From: Photorhabdus heterorhabditis
GTDB taxonomy: Bacteria; Pseudomonadota; Gammaproteobacteria; Enterobacterales; Enterobacteriaceae
Direction: 5' to 3'
Assembly: GCF_018448905.1 (NCBI RefSeq)
Contig: NZ_RCWA01000007.1
Coordinates: 1 to 64,000, forward strand
Length of the DNA: 64,000 nt
Within the stretch, counting starts at the first letter, position 1; every line of letters starts with the position of its first letter. A model generated the notes under the pieces. The model was not told where the DNA came from, made no database searches, and saw only the letters and a program-made list of their open reading frames with translations. Below, one piece after another: positions 1-10,116 of the stretch. Both the position numbers and the translations under genes were made by a program.

Positions 1-48
1 ACGCCCGGTGTGAACGGAAGGCATCAGTTGTCGTAGGAATGTGGTCAT
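1..48 (-). CDS. Probable transposase, N-terminal 16 codons only
   Basis: An ATG at base 48 on the minus strand opens a frame of 16 codons that runs off the window. It lies just inside the foreign DNA that interrupts uraA and its ATG overlaps the accidental stop of the disrupted uraA frame. Position and context suggest the transposase of the inserted element. The protein is too short here for a family assignment; this is inference from context. Confidence 0.4.
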   Translation of the reverse strand, partial: MTTFLRQLMPSVHTGR

Positions 49-149
49 AATAGAAGTTCTGAATTTGGAATGGGAACCAAGATATTAACTGATAAGGGAT
101 AACTTTTGCGACACCCTCGCACTGGGCAAGGGTTTACGGCGTTTTTCGC
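1..149 (-). mobile_element. End of an insertion sequence, inside uraA
   Basis: UraA-like coding sequence stops matching its family after the AEHVGHL motif (about base 150), and the remaining bases to the window edge do not resemble uraA. On the minus strand a new reading frame begins with ATG at base 48 and stays open to base 1 (starts MTTFLRQLMPSVHTGR). I infer the start of a transposase, faintly IS4-like in character, but the family cannot be decided from 16 residues. The element continues outside the window, so its other end and target duplication cannot be seen. Confidence 0.6.
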
Positions 150-887
150 TAAATGACCAACATGTTCTGCTATAACAACCAGTGCCGCCGGCAAAATCGT
201 CATAATAGCAAACCATTCAAAACGTGGTGTGTAGAAAGTAGGCAACGCAAACCACGGCGCTTCACGTACCGGTGTCAGATCAACTTCACCCATCAAGAAT
301 GCCAGCGCATAACCGACCAATACGCCAATCAGAATTGGAATGATAGCCAGAAATCCACGGAACATAACTGAACCAAGAATAGTGACAGCCAATGTGACCA
401 AAGAGATTGTCAACGTTGTTGTATTAATGTCAGCACCTTCCGCCGGATGCAGACCTGCCATCTCAGCCGCAACACCCGCAAGCTCCAAACCGATAACGGC
501 AACAATGGCACCCATTGCCGCAGGTGGAAACAGCACATTGATCCAACCCCGCCCTGCTACCTTCACAATCAGCGAAACCAAACAAAACAACACCCCGCAG
601 ACAATAAAGCCCCCCAGAGCCAATTCATATCCCAGTGGTAACAACAATAAAACCGGCGAAATAAAGGCGAAACTTGATCCCAAATACGCCGGAATTTTTC
701 CCTTACAGATAATCAGATACAATAATGTGCCGATACCGTTAAATAGCAAAATCGTCGCCGGGTTGACTTTAAACAGAATCGGCACCAATACCGTTGCACC
801 AAACATAGCAAAAAGATGTTGGAAACTCAGCGGAATGGTTTGTAAAAATGGAGGCCGTTCATCTACCCCAATAGTGCGACGGGTCAT
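45..887 (-). pseudogene. uraA: Uracil permease UraA, interrupted by an IS
   Basis: Residues 1-246 match the NCS2 uracil:proton symporter UraA closely (MTRRTIGVDERPPFLQTIPL start, then the conserved GSSFAFISPVLLLLP and PPAAMGAIVAVIGLELAG segments). The family is about 429 residues. Here the last 34 codons (after AEHVGHL) are unrelated sequence and end in a stop at 45-47, so roughly the last 180 residues and several membrane helices are missing. The gene follows upp in the usual upp-uraA order, separated by a hairpin. Loss of UraA should reduce high-affinity uracil uptake while leaving uracil salvage by Upp intact. The remaining uraA part may lie beyond the insertion, outside the window. Confidence 0.85.
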
Positions 888-916
888 TTATTTATCCTCT
901 TAATGCGTCACGAGCC

Positions 917-943
917 AAAAAAAAGCCGACTCAAAAGTCGGCT
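917..943 (-). terminator. Intrinsic terminator/attenuator between upp and uraA
   Basis: AGCCGACT (924-931), loop CAAA, AGTCGGCT (936-943) form a perfect 8-bp stem. Read on the minus strand it is followed by eight consecutive T. It sits 12 nt after the upp stop and before uraA, so it would end most upp transcripts and attenuate uraA. Confidence 0.8.
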
Positions 944-954
944 ATCTAACTTAT

Positions 955-1581
955 TTATTTCGTACCAAATATTTTATCGCCGGCATCTCCCAGGCCGGGG
1001 ACAATGTATCCCTGTTCATTGAGTCTCTCATCAACAGAAGCGGTATACAGTTCTACATCTGGGTGGGCTTTTTCTAGCGCTGCAATACCTTCAGGTGCTG
1101 CAACCAGAACCAAAACTTTAATTGACTGGCAACCTGCTTTTTTCAGTAAATCGATAGTTGCAATCATGGAGCCACCGGTTGCCAACATTGGGTCAACCAC
1201 CAAAGCCATGCGTTCATCAATATTGGAAGCAAGTTTTTGAAAATAAGGGACAGGCTCTAACGTTTCTTCATTGCGGTAAACACCTACGACACTGATCCGA
1301 GCGCTCGGGACATTCTCTAATACCCCATCCATCATCCCCAGCCCTGCACGCAGAATAGGCACAACTGTTATTTTTTTACCTTTAATCTGTTCAACTGCTA
1401 CCGGGCCACACCAGCCATCAATAGTGACTTTCTCCGTTTCTAAATCAGCAGTTGCTTCATAAGTCAAAAGGCTTCCAACTTCTGCGGCCAGTTCACGAAA
1501 GCGTTTGGTGCTGATATCATTCGCTCGCATCAGGCCGAGTTTATGTTTAACAAGGGGGTGTTTCACCTCAACGATCTTCAT
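955..1581 (-). CDS. upp: Uracil phosphoribosyltransferase
   Basis: Makes UMP from uracil and PRPP in pyrimidine salvage; cytosolic. The 208-residue protein has the family's full length, starts [19 protein letters not shown] and carries the PRPP-binding loop [11 protein letters not shown] near residues 128-138 and the C-terminal uracil-binding segment [15 protein letters not shown]. It is divergent from purM across a 237-bp gap and would be the first gene of a upp-uraA unit. A strong hairpin with T-run follows the stop. Because uraA is broken in this genome, Upp may mainly recycle uracil made internally or brought in by other carriers (inference). Confidence 0.97.
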   Translation of the reverse strand: MKIVEVKHPLVKHKLGLMRANDISTKRFRELAAEVGSLLTYEATADLETEKVTIDGWCGPVAVEQIKGKKITVVPILRAGLGMMDGVLENVPSARISVVGVYRNEETLEPVPYFQKLASNIDERMALVVDPMLATGGSMIATIDLLKKAGCQSIKVLVLVAAPEGIAALEKAHPDVELYTASVDERLNEQGYIVPGLGDAGDKIFGTK

Positions 1582-1737
1582 GGACTTCTCCTACTGTATG
1601 TCATGTCACCGGCAGACAAAAAAACCGCGGGATTATACCTTCTTTTACCCATAACACCACTATCAATCTATTGATTTTAATCAAGCACAAACCCTTTGTT
1701 ACTTTTTTCTCTGATAATGAGATCCTCAACAAGGGTC

Positions 1738-1753
1738 TCGCAAACGTTTGCTT
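1738..1753 (+). promoter_or_regulatory. PurR operator upstream of purM
   Basis: TCGCAAACGTTTGCTT closely matches the 16-bp PurR operator, with the central CGCAAACGTTTGC palindrome intact. It lies about 65 bp upstream of the purM start. A TAGAAT -10-like hexamer is at 1761-1766, which would place the operator over the -35 region. This is the expected arrangement for purine repression of purMN. Confidence 0.85.
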
Positions 1754-1818
1754 AGACTGATAGAATGACTAATGCTCTATCTTAATTTATCAAATACAAC
1801 CGCCTTGGGGACTTCGCA

Positions 1819-2859
1819 GTGACCAACAAAACCTCTCTTAGCTATAAAGATGCCGGTGTAGATATTGACGCTGGTAATGCCTTGGTAGACCGTATTAAAG
1901 GTGTTGTAAAACAGACCCGTCGTCCAGAAGTCATGGGGGGTTTAGGGGGGTTTGGTGCTTTATGTGCATTACCACAAAAATACCGCGAACCCATTCTAGT
2001 TTCCGGTACCGACGGTGTTGGTACTAAATTGCGTCTGGCAATGGATCTCAAACGCCATGACACTATCGGCATTGATTTAGTTGCAATGTGCGTTAATGAC
2101 CTGGTTGTCCAGGGCGCAGAACCTCTATTTTTCCTTGATTATTATGCAACTGGGAAACTGGATGTTGATACAGCATCCAGTGTTATCACCGGTATCGCAG
2201 AAGGTTGTAAATTATCAGGCTGCGCTCTGGTGGGCGGTGAAACCGCAGAGATGCCTGGGATGTATCATGGTGAAGATTATGATGTTGCTGGCTTCTGTGT
2301 TGGTGTCGTTGAAAAATCAGAAATCATTAACGGCAGCAAAGTTCAGGCGGGTGATACCCTGATCGCCTTGGCCGCCAGTGGCCCACACTCAAACGGTTAT
2401 TCTCTGGTACGCAAAATTCTGTCAGTCAGCAATACAAATCCAGAAGTAACGGAGCTTGAAGGCAAACCGCTGGCAGATCACCTACTTGCCCCAACAAAAA
2501 TTTATGTTAAATCCGTTTTATCCTTGATTGAAAAAGTTGACGTTCACGCTATTGCTCACCTAACGGGTGGCGGTTTCTGGGAAAATATTCCACGTGTCCT
2601 GCCTGAAAATACCCAGGCACAGATTAATGAATCCAGCTGGCAATGGCCGGCAATATTTGACTGGCTGCAACAGACCGGTAATGTCAGTCGTCATGAAATG
2701 TATCGTACATTCAACTGTGGTGTCGGAATGGTGATTGCATTACCACAAACAGCAGCAGAACATGCAGTTGAATTACTCAATGCGGCTGGTGAAAAAGCCT
2801 GGCAAATCGGCACCATTGCTACACTGAAAGAAGGTGAACAACAGGTTGTTATTAAATGA
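1819..2859 (+). CDS. purM: Phosphoribosylformylglycinamidine cyclo-ligase (AIR synthetase)
   Basis: Closes the imidazole ring in de novo purine synthesis (FGAM + ATP to AIR). The 346-residue protein is family length, with the conserved [14 protein letters not shown] segment near residue 55, the [12 protein letters not shown] motif near residue 141 and [16 protein letters not shown] in the C-terminal domain. Start is GTG at 1819; the protein begins [19 protein letters not shown] after the initiator, as in E. coli. Its stop overlaps the purN ATG (ATGA), which implies translational coupling. A PurR box lies upstream. Confidence 0.97.
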   Translation: MTNKTSLSYKDAGVDIDAGNALVDRIKGVVKQTRRPEVMGGLGGFGALCALPQKYREPILVSGTDGVGTKLRLAMDLKRHDTIGIDLVAMCVNDLVVQGAEPLFFLDYYATGKLDVDTASSVITGIAEGCKLSGCALVGGETAEMPGMYHGEDYDVAGFCVGVVEKSEIINGSKVQAGDTLIALAASGPHSNGYSLVRKILSVSNTNPEVTELEGKPLADHLLAPTKIYVKSVLSLIEKVDVHAIAHLTGGGFWENIPRVLPENTQAQINESSWQWPAIFDWLQQTGNVSRHEMYRTFNCGVGMVIALPQTAAEHAVELLNAAGEKAWQIGTIATLKEGEQQVVIK

Positions 2860-3494
2860 AAAACATCGTTGTATTAATCTCTGGCAACGGCAGCAATCTT
2901 CAGGCGGTGATTGATGCCTGTCAACTGAATAAAATCAGTGGGCGGATTTGTGCCGTATTCAGTAATAAAGCAGACGCTTACGGCTTGTTGCGAGCTAAAC
3001 AAGCCAATATCCCAGCTCATGTTGTCAGCCCCAAAAACTATGCAGATCGTCAAGCTTATGATGAAGCATTGAAACACGCCATTGATCAGTATCAGCCAGA
3101 TTTAGTCGTTCTCGCGGGTTATATGCGCATTTTGACACCTGAATTCGTTCAACACTATCTTGGTCGCCTACTGAATATCCATCCTTCCTTGTTGCCAAAA
3201 TACCCCGGCCTGCATACTCACCATAAAGCGATAGAAAATGGTGATACCGAGCACGGGACTTCGGTCCATTTTGTGACAGAAGAGCTGGATGGCGGTCCAG
3301 TGATCCTGCAAGCCAAGGTTCCTGTTTTTGCAGATGACCAAGAAGAGGACGTTATTAAACGGGTTCAGACTCAGGAGCACAATATCTATCCATTAGTCAT
3401 CAACTGGTTTGTCGAAGGACGCCTGAGTATGATCAATGGCAAAGCGTATCTGGATGGAAATTCTCTTCCCGCACAAGGTTACGCCGCAGAATAA
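2856..3494 (+). CDS. purN: Phosphoribosylglycinamide formyltransferase (GART)
   Basis: Transfers a formyl group from 10-formyl-THF to GAR, the third step of purine synthesis. The 212-residue protein shows the N-terminal substrate loop [10 protein letters not shown] (residues 8-17), the catalytic segment [19 protein letters not shown] with the active-site Asn and His, and the ELDGGPVI motif holding the catalytic Asp. It overlaps purM by 4 nt and shares its promoter. A hairpin with no T-run lies after the stop. Confidence 0.97.
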   Translation: MKNIVVLISGNGSNLQAVIDACQLNKISGRICAVFSNKADAYGLLRAKQANIPAHVVSPKNYADRQAYDEALKHAIDQYQPDLVVLAGYMRILTPEFVQHYLGRLLNIHPSLLPKYPGLHTHHKAIENGDTEHGTSVHFVTEELDGGPVILQAKVPVFADDQEEDVIKRVQTQEHNIYPLVINWFVEGRLSMINGKAYLDGNSLPAQGYAAE

Positions 3495-3516
3495 TCTATT
3501 TATTAACCGCTAATTA

Positions 3517-3544
3517 CAGTGCTGTGGTAAGATACCCAGCACTG
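3517..3544 (+). terminator. Hairpin after purMN
   Basis: CAGTGCTG (3517-3524) pairs with CAGCACTG (3537-3544), an 8-bp stem in the gap between purN and speG. No clear T-run follows, so termination strength is uncertain. Confidence 0.45.
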
Positions 3545-3591
3545 CGAACTATATTAACAATACCCTTTTATTAAAAACACCGAGGTGTCAA

Positions 3592-4137
3592 ATGTCTGGT
3601 GGCTCTCATACTCCACCTGTTAGGTTACGTCCACTTGAACGGGAAGATTTGCCTTTCGTCCATCAATTAGATAACAACGCCAGCGTGATGCGTTACTGGT
3701 TCGAAGAACCTTATGAAGCTTTTGTTGAACTGTGCGATCTCTATGACAAACATATTCACGACCAAAGCGAACGCCGGTTTATTATCGAGAGTTCTGATTC
3801 TAAAGTTGGGTTGGTTGAGTTAGTCGAAATCGACTATATCCATCGTCGGTCAGAATTTCAGATAATTATCGCGCCAGCTTATCAGGGCCAAGGGCATGCG
3901 ACTAAAGCGGCAAAATTAGCAATGGAATACGCATTTTCTGTGCTTAATCTATACAAACTCTACCTAATTGTTGATAAAGAAAATTCCAAGGCCATTTATA
4001 TCTATAATAAGCTGGGTTTCTGTATTGAAGGCGAATTAATAGATGAATTCTTTATTAATGGCCGTTACCGCACAGCGATTCGCATGTGTATTTTCCAACA
4101 TCAATATTTTGCATCTAAGGCAGGTGAAAAAGCCTAA
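3592..4137 (+). CDS. speG: Spermidine N1-acetyltransferase
   Basis: GNAT-fold enzyme that acetylates spermidine/spermine with acetyl-CoA and so limits polyamine toxicity. The 181-residue protein has the SpeG hallmarks: [19 protein letters not shown] at the N terminus, the acidic polyamine site around [15 protein letters not shown], the acetyl-CoA loop [12 protein letters not shown] and the tail [13 protein letters not shown]. It starts at ATG 3592 after an AGGTG ribosome-binding site. It lies between purN and ppk, 78 nt from ppk, and is probably its own transcription unit. Confidence 0.93.
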   Translation: MSGGSHTPPVRLRPLEREDLPFVHQLDNNASVMRYWFEEPYEAFVELCDLYDKHIHDQSERRFIIESSDSKVGLVELVEIDYIHRRSEFQIIIAPAYQGQGHATKAAKLAMEYAFSVLNLYKLYLIVDKENSKAIYIYNKLGFCIEGELIDEFFINGRYRTAIRMCIFQHQYFASKAGEKA

Positions 4138-4215
4138 ACCAGCGGTTAGACGCAAGATTTTAGCAACTGGCAAGCTAGTAAATCTCAATACTTTTACCTG
4201 AACACCGGAGTAACG

Positions 4216-6285
4216 ATGTCCCAAGACAGGCTCTATACCGAGAAAGAACTTAGTTGGTTATCATTCAACGAACGTGTGCTTCAGGAAGCGGCGGATAAGA
4301 GCAATCCATTAATTGAAAGGATGCGGTTCCTGGGTATTTACTCTAATAATCTGGATGAATTCTACAAAGTCCGGTTTGCTGATGTGAAACGACGAATCCT
4401 GATTAATGAAGAACGTGGATCAGCTACCAGCGCCCGGCACGTACTGAAAAAAATTCAAACCAAAGTGGCCAAAACCGATCAAGAATTCGATGTGCTCTAT
4501 AACGAATTATTGCTGGAAATGGCCCGCAATCAAATCTTCCTGATCAATGAACGGCAGATTTCACCTAACCAGCAAATCTGGTTGAGGCAATATTTCCGTC
4601 AACATTTGCGACCACATATCACGCCCATCTTGATTAACCCGGAAACTAATCTGGTTGAATTCCTAAAAGATGATTACACCTATCTGGCGATCGAAATTAT
4701 ACATGGTCAAAATACTCAATATGCATTGCTGGAACTACCATCAGATAAAGTTCCCCGTTTTGTTAATTTGCCTCCCGAAATGCCAAGACGACGCAAGTCA
4801 ATGATTTTATTAGACAATATCCTACGTTACTGTCTTGATGAAATTTTCAAAGGATTCTTCGATTATGATTCACTCAACGCCTATTCAATGAAAATGACTC
4901 GCGATTCTGAATATGATTTGGCAACAGAAATGGAGTCTAGCTTGCTTGAATTGATGTCATCCACATTGAAACAACGACTGACTGCGGAACCGGTAAGGTT
5001 CGTTTATCAGCGAGAAATGCCAGATGAAATGGTGGAATTACTGCGTAACAAACTTGGTCTATCGAATGATGACTCTGTAATCGCGGGTGGGCGCTATCAC
5101 AATTTTAAAGATTTTATTAAATTTCCCAATGAGGGGAATAAAAACTTACTGAATAAACCACTGCCGAGATTACGTCACATCTGGTTTGATTATTTCCGCA
5201 ATGGTTTTGATGCTATCCGTGAACAGGATGTTCTACTCTATTATCCCTATCATACCTTTGAACATGTATTAGAATTATTGCGCCAAGCTTCTTTCGATCC
5301 GAGTGTACTTTCCATCAAAATCAATATTTATCGGGTTGCAAAAGATTCTCGCATTATTGATTCAATGATTCATGCTGCTCATAACGGTAAAAAGGTCACT
5401 GTTGTTGTTGAATTACAAGCACGGTTTGATGAAGAGGCCAATATTCACTGGGCCAAACGGCTGACTGAAGCGGGAGTACATGTTATCTTCTCCGCACTAG
5501 GATTAAAAATTCACGCAAAACTATTTTTTATTTCCCGTATCGAAGGCGAAGAAATTATTCGTTATGCCCATATCGGTACCGGTAACTTTAATGAAAAAAC
5601 AGCCCGTCTTTATACAGACTATTCCCTGCTGACAGCAAATCCGAAAATCACCAACGAAGTACGCCGAGTATTCAACTTTATTGAAAACCCCTATCGTCCG
5701 GTTAAATTTGAAAACCTGATGGTTTCACCACAGAATTCTCGTGCAATGCTCAACCAACTTATTTCACAAGAAATAGAAAATGCCAAAGCAGATAAACCTG
5801 CGGGTATCACATTAAAAATCAATAATCTTGTTGATAAAGAGCTGGTAGACCGTCTGTACGACGCTTCTGAAGCCGGTGTAAAAATACGCCTGCTGATACG
5901 CGGTATGTGTTCGCTAGTACCAAACCAGCTGGGATTTAGCGAAAACATTCAGATTACCAGCATTGTTGACCGTTTCCTTGAACATGATCGAGTTTACGTA
6001 TTTACCAATAACGGAGATGAAAAAGTCTTTCTCTCCTCTGCCGACTGGATGACCCGTAATATCGACTACAGGATTGAAGTTGCTGTCTGCGTGCTCGATC
6101 CCCAATTGAAACAACGCGTATTGGATATTCTCGAATTGCAATTTAATGATACGGTGAAAGCCCGTTATGTCGATAAAGAATTGAGCAACAGTTATGTGCC
6201 ACGAGGCAATAAACGGAAGATCCGCGCACAGATGGCTATTTATGACTATATAAAATCCCTCGAACAACCTGGACCAAGAGCTTAA
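4216..6285 (+). CDS. ppk: Polyphosphate kinase 1
   Basis: Membrane-associated enzyme that polymerises the gamma phosphate of ATP into polyphosphate. At 689 residues it is family length. The N-terminal domain begins [15 protein letters not shown]. The two phospholipase-D-like halves are visible: the autophosphorylated His (LKIHAKLFF) falls at residue 433 and the second essential His ([10 protein letters not shown]) at residue 590, matching E. coli H435 and H592. ppx begins 3 nt after its stop, so synthesis and degradation of polyP are encoded in one operon. Confidence 0.97.
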   Translation: MSQDRLYTEKELSWLSFNERVLQEAADKSNPLIERMRFLGIYSNNLDEFYKVRFADVKRRILINEERGSATSARHVLKKIQTKVAKTDQEFDVLYNELLLEMARNQIFLINERQISPNQQIWLRQYFRQHLRPHITPILINPETNLVEFLKDDYTYLAIEIIHGQNTQYALLELPSDKVPRFVNLPPEMPRRRKSMILLDNILRYCLDEIFKGFFDYDSLNAYSMKMTRDSEYDLATEMESSLLELMSSTLKQRLTAEPVRFVYQREMPDEMVELLRNKLGLSNDDSVIAGGRYHNFKDFIKFPNEGNKNLLNKPLPRLRHIWFDYFRNGFDAIREQDVLLYYPYHTFEHVLELLRQASFDPSVLSIKINIYRVAKDSRIIDSMIHAAHNGKKVTVVVELQARFDEEANIHWAKRLTEAGVHVIFSALGLKIHAKLFFISRIEGEEIIRYAHIGTGNFNEKTARLYTDYSLLTANPKITNEVRRVFNFIENPYRPVKFENLMVSPQNSRAMLNQLISQEIENAKADKPAGITLKINNLVDKELVDRLYDASEAGVKIRLLIRGMCSLVPNQLGFSENIQITSIVDRFLEHDRVYVFTNNGDEKVFLSSADWMTRNIDYRIEVAVCVLDPQLKQRVLDILELQFNDTVKARYVDKELSNSYVPRGNKRKIRAQMAIYDYIKSLEQPGPRA

Positions 6286-6288
6286 TTT

Positions 6289-7821
6289 ATGCCGCTAACA
6301 CACGATAAGTCCACGCCAAGACCAATGGAAATTGCAGCAATCGATTTAGGTTCAAACAGTTTCCATATGGTCATTGCACGAATTGTTAACGGTGCCTTGC
6401 AGATTCTTGGCCGCTTAAAACAGCGTGTCTACCTAGCTTACGGCCTTAACCATAAAAATGAATTAAGTGAAGAAGCAATAGAACGCGGCCTGGCTTGCCT
6501 TGCCCTGTTTGCTGAACGGTTACAAGGTTTTCCGGCTGACAACGTTTGTCTGGTAGGGACCCACAGCTTACGTGAAGCCAGTAACGCAAAAGAGTTTATC
6601 AAACGGGCAAAAGAAGTTATCCCCTACCCGATTGAAATTATTTCCGGCCATGAAGAAGCCCGTTTGATCTATATGGGAGTGGAGCATACTCAACCAGAAC
6701 AAGATAGAAAACTGGTGATTGATATTGGTGGTGGTTCCACAGAATTAGTGATCGGTGAAAACTTTGACCCCTTATTGGTAGAAAGTCGCCGAATGGGATG
6801 TATTAATTTCGCTCACCAATTTTTTCCGGATGAAGAAATCAGTGCAGAAAGATTCCGCAGAGCACGGCTTGAAGCAGCTCAAAAACTGGAAAACCTCTCA
6901 TGGCAGTACCGTATTACAGGCTGGAATTCGGCGCTTGGCGCATCCGGGACAATTAAAGCGGTTTATGAAGTACTGGTTGCAATGGGAGAAAAAGACGGAT
7001 TAATCACACCAGAACGACTAGAGATGCTAGTCAAAGAAGTTCTTAAATTCAAAAAGCTTAAGACCCTCAGTCTGCCCGAATTATCTGATGATCGTAAACA
7101 AGTTTTTGTTCCCGGTCTGGCTATCTTATGTGGTGTATTCGATGCCCTACATATAAAAGAATTACAGTTATCAGATGGCGCTCTGCGCGAAGGTGTTTTA
7201 TATGAAATGGAAGGTCGCTTTCGCCATCAAGATATTCGCCGGAGAACCGCAAAAAGCCTGGCTGAACACTATAATATCGACAGAGAACAGGCAAAGCGTG
7301 TACTTGATACGACAGAAGTGCTTTACAAACAGTGGGCAATCCAGAATTCAAAACTAGTGCAACCTCAACTTGAGGCTATCTTACATTGGGCGGCAATGTT
7401 ACATGAAGTTGGGCTAAATATTAACTTAAGCGGATTACAGCGACATTCTGCCTACATTCTCCAACATACTAATTTGCCAGGTTTTAATCAGGAACAACAA
7501 TTACTACTGGCGACACTGGTTCGCTATCATCGCAAAACAATAAAACTGGATGATTTACCAAAATTCAATTTATTCAAGAAAAAACAATATTTGCCATTAA
7601 TTCAAATCCTGCGCCTGGCTACTTTACTTAACAATCAGCGCCAATCCACAACAATACCTAAATCACTCAGACTGGTAACTGATGATAATCATTGGACACT
7701 CTATCTACCTCACAATTATTTATCAGAAAATACCCTGATGCAGATTGATTTAGAAAAAGAGCAGGACTACTGGCATAATGTTACTGGTTGGCAACTGGAA
7801 ATAGAAGAAGAATCAGCATAG
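6289..7821 (+). CDS. ppx: Exopolyphosphatase
   Basis: Removes terminal phosphates from polyphosphate and probably hydrolyses pppGpp. It has 510 residues, about E. coli length. The ASKHA phosphate-1 motif [17 protein letters not shown] is near residues 17-33, the second nucleotide motif [14 protein letters not shown] near residue 144, and a helical HD-like C-terminal half follows ([14 protein letters not shown] near residue 364). It starts 3 nt after the ppk stop, so it is co-transcribed. The start [13 protein letters not shown] aligns with E. coli Ppx. Confidence 0.96.
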   Translation: MPLTHDKSTPRPMEIAAIDLGSNSFHMVIARIVNGALQILGRLKQRVYLAYGLNHKNELSEEAIERGLACLALFAERLQGFPADNVCLVGTHSLREASNAKEFIKRAKEVIPYPIEIISGHEEARLIYMGVEHTQPEQDRKLVIDIGGGSTELVIGENFDPLLVESRRMGCINFAHQFFPDEEISAERFRRARLEAAQKLENLSWQYRITGWNSALGASGTIKAVYEVLVAMGEKDGLITPERLEMLVKEVLKFKKLKTLSLPELSDDRKQVFVPGLAILCGVFDALHIKELQLSDGALREGVLYEMEGRFRHQDIRRRTAKSLAEHYNIDREQAKRVLDTTEVLYKQWAIQNSKLVQPQLEAILHWAAMLHEVGLNINLSGLQRHSAYILQHTNLPGFNQEQQLLLATLVRYHRKTIKLDDLPKFNLFKKKQYLPLIQILRLATLLNNQRQSTTIPKSLRLVTDDNHWTLYLPHNYLSENTLMQIDLEKEQDYWHNVTGWQLEIEEESA

Positions 7822-7833
7822 CAGCCTAAATCT

Positions 7834-8004
7834 ATGAAGAAAAAGAAACGATCTCAAATTACCAAACTAATTTTACTTATCAGTTTTTTAATTTTGTTCG
7901 GGTGCTTTATTTATTCGTCTATTGTGGCATTGGATCATCATCAGAAAAATAAACAGACCGCAAACCGCATGTTTATCTTCTGCTATTCATGGAGATTATG
8001 GTAA
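7834..8004 (+). CDS. Small membrane protein, YfgG-like
   Basis: A 56-codon frame begins 12 nt after ppx. It starts MKKKKRSQITKLILLISFLI and continues FGCFIYSSIVALDHHQ, a basic N terminus followed by one membrane helix. This pattern (VLLISF..FFGRFIYSS..A..HHQ) matches the E. coli YfgG/DUF2633 protein, which is also encoded just downstream of ppx. The C-terminal 15 residues differ, ending FCYSWRLW. The function of YfgG is poorly understood, with a proposed link to metal (nickel/cobalt) stress; I infer only family membership. Probable third gene of the ppk-ppx operon. Confidence 0.75.
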   Translation: MKKKKRSQITKLILLISFLILFGCFIYSSIVALDHHQKNKQTANRMFIFCYSWRLW

Positions 8005-8005
8005 A

Positions 8006-8047
8006 TTCATATCACCCATACCATCTTTCCCATGAATGTGATATGAA
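8006..8047 (+). terminator. Inverted repeat after ppx-yfgG
   Basis: TTCATATCAC (8006-8015) pairs with GTGATATGAA (8038-8047) around a 22-nt loop, directly after the small gene. It lacks a T-run and abuts a partial ERIC, so its role as terminator is tentative. Confidence 0.35.
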
Positions 8048-8051
8048 GTAT

Positions 8052-8107
8052 AGCGGCGGCAAGTGAACGCAGCCAACAAAGCCGCAACTTCAAGGATGAA
8101 GGGTATA
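8052..8107 (-). repeat. Partial, internally deleted ERIC
   Basis: The stretch from GCGGCGGCAAGTGAAC to GAAGGGTATA matches one end of the ERIC copies elsewhere in the window. The outer left arm is missing, and the middle is deleted at the same junction (AAGTGAACGCAGCC) seen in the short copy at 38641. Its right terminus forms the last codons and stop of the neighbouring nucleoside hydrolase fragment. Confidence 0.8.
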
Positions 8108-8329
8108 GTGCTCTCTAAATAATGGTTTACTCATTCCTTCATATACCGGAGGAATATACATCCCCGCTTTTTCAATACTGACTAACGCATTTTTCTTACA
8201 CTGAGAGACCGTACAATTCCCCGCAACAATAGTGATATCTTCAATAAAAATTGAAGGCTCCCGTAACGCCATCAACAAGGCAACTGCATCATCGGAAGCA
8301 GTATCTGTATCAATAATTAAATGTCTCAT
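8090..8329 (-). pseudogene. Truncated inosine-uridine nucleoside hydrolase
   Basis: Only 79 codons remain of a family usually about 310-330 residues long. The calcium/ribose-binding motif DTDTASDDAVAL is intact at residues 7-18. Host-like sequence runs to about residue 72 (KPLFRE), and then the last residues HYTLHP and the stop are read from an ERIC end. No rest of the gene is found on the other side of the repeat, so the ERIC marks a deletion or rearrangement end point. It cannot be an active hydrolase because the C-terminal catalytic His and substrate residues are missing. Confidence 0.8.
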
Positions 8330-8892
8330 AATATCCTCCTCTTTATAATGTCCCTTACATTAGGTTATAAGCTGCTCTAAAAAAAGTCACATGACCTTTT
8401 TCTACAATAAAGAAGCAAGATGCACAGAGATATATAGCAAATATGTGATCTATTTCACAATGCATCATCAATAAATAAAATGACAAAAAAACAACCTATT
8501 AACATAAACAATTAAAGTTGTTCATTAGATTTATCTCTTCCAAACTATACTTAGTTATTAGACAAAAAGGATATAGCTATTTCTATCCTTTCTACTTCAC
8601 CGGTGTTTTATAATTGGCCTGAATCTTCATCAAAAAATAAATATATGTTCTAATAATTGCGAAAAAATTAAAGCGACCCAATCATCAGTTACACAATTTT
8701 TGGAGCCGCCTCGAAAAAAATGACAAAAAACACCTTAATTTACCTTAAAAAGCACTTCCTTGACATAATTTCCACATTTCCTCCATTTTTTAGTCTATCC
8801 TCACTGGCTAAACTAATAACATATGATTAAATCGATAATGCAGCCGTACATAAATCAAGTGATACCTTGAGTTTTGAGAGAATGTCGAATAA
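8330..8892. other. Intergenic region upstream of mdtABC
   Basis: 563 bp, AT-rich, divergent between the nucleoside hydrolase stub and mdtA; it must hold the mdtABC-baeSR promoter. A weak BaeR-box-like string, ATTTCCTCCATTTTTTAGT, is at 8776-8794 (E. coli consensus TTTTTCTCCATNATTGGC). A TTGACA hexamer is at 8760-8765 but has no well-spaced -10. I see no other gene. Confidence 0.4.
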
Positions 8893-10116
8893 ATGAATAA
8901 AAATAATAAACGCCGCCTTTTCCGTGCAATATTAGCCACCGTTACAGTTGCTATTGCTATATTTGTCTGGCATCAATTTAAAACATCTTCTACTCCTCAG
9001 AAGAAAAATGCGCAATCCAGTGTGTCTGCTCAATCTTCTGTCTCAAGACGTTCTCCTTTACCCCCAGTTCAAGCTGCCACGGCAAAAAAACAGGCAGTGC
9101 CCCGTTATCTGACCGGACTAGGCACTATTCAAGCTGCGAATACAGTCACCGTGACCAGCCGGGTAGAAGGTCAGCTTATGGCACTACACTTTCAAGAAGG
9201 TCAACAAATTAAACAAGGTGACTTACTGGCCGAAATTGATCCACGTCCTTTTCAGGTTCAATTAGCACAAGCTGAAGGCCAGCTTGCCAAAGATCAAGCC
9301 GTACTGGTTAATGCTCGTCAAGATCTGAATCGCTATCAGAAGCTGGCAAACACCAGACTAATTTCCCAACAAGAAATGGATAATCAACGTGCACTTGTCC
9401 ATCAACATGAAGCCAGCCTGAAAGTTGATCAAGCGATCATTGATAATGCAAAACTTCAGCTCGCTTACAGCCGTATTACTGCACCAATTTCTGGTCGAGT
9501 AGGTCTGAAACAGATCGATGTGGGAAATTTTATCTCCAGTGGCAACAATTCCCCTATTGTGGTTATTACACAAACTGATCCAGTCGATGCGCTCTTTTCA
9601 CTACCGGAAAACGATATCAACACGGTTTTACAAGCTCAAAAAAGGAATCATGACGTTGTTGTCCGCGCATGGGATCGCAGTAATCAACAACAACTTGCCG
9701 AAGGAAAACTGTTAAGTATCGATAATCAAATCGATACCGCTACCGGCACGATTAAGCTCAAAGCCCGTTTTTCTAATCAGGATGAAATTCTATTCCCTAA
9801 TCAGTTCGTTAATATTCATATCAAAGTCGATACATTGGAAAACGTAGTTGTGATCCCAAATGCCGCGCTGCAAATGGGTCATGAAGGGAATTTTGTTTGG
9901 ATACTGGATAAAGATAACAAAGTTAGCAAGCATTTGGTCACGGTCAAATTACAGGATGCCCAACGCGTTGTTATCAGCTCTGGCCTGACAGAAGGTGACA
10001 AAGTGGTTACTGATGGTATCGACCGCCTGACAGACGGCGATAAGGTAGATATCGTTACTCCGATGGTAAATAAAATTAAAATCCAACCACATAATAACAA
10101 GGCGGAGAACTCCTGA
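8893..10116 (+). CDS. mdtA: Multidrug efflux membrane fusion protein MdtA
   Basis: Periplasmic adaptor that links the MdtBC inner-membrane pump to TolC. The 407-residue protein has an N-terminal membrane anchor (residues 9-27), a biotinyl-lipoyl-like half ([20 protein letters not shown]), a coiled-coil hairpin around residues 120-180 and a second lipoyl half ([20 protein letters not shown]), then beta-barrel and membrane-proximal domains. Its stop overlaps the mdtB ATG. First gene of an mdtABC-baeSR operon. Substrates of the E. coli system include bile salts and novobiocin; those here are not deducible. Confidence 0.93.
   Translation: MNKNNKRRLFRAILATVTVAIAIFVWHQFKTSSTPQKKNAQSSVSAQSSVSRRSPLPPVQAATAKKQAVPRYLTGLGTIQAANTVTVTSRVEGQLMALHFQEGQQIKQGDLLAEIDPRPFQVQLAQAEGQLAKDQAVLVNARQDLNRYQKLANTRLISQQEMDNQRALVHQHEASLKVDQAIIDNAKLQLAYSRITAPISGRVGLKQIDVGNFISSGNNSPIVVITQTDPVDALFSLPENDINTVLQAQKRNHDVVVRAWDRSNQQQLAEGKLLSIDNQIDTATGTIKLKARFSNQDEILFPNQFVNIHIKVDTLENVVVIPNAALQMGHEGNFVWILDKDNKVSKHLVTVKLQDAQRVVISSGLTEGDKVVTDGIDRLTDGDKVDIVTPMVNKIKIQPHNNKAENS

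Noticed and set aside
340-903. 187-codon plus-strand frame opposite uraA
   Set aside because: Antisense shadow of uraA; low-complexity translation and no ribosome-binding site.
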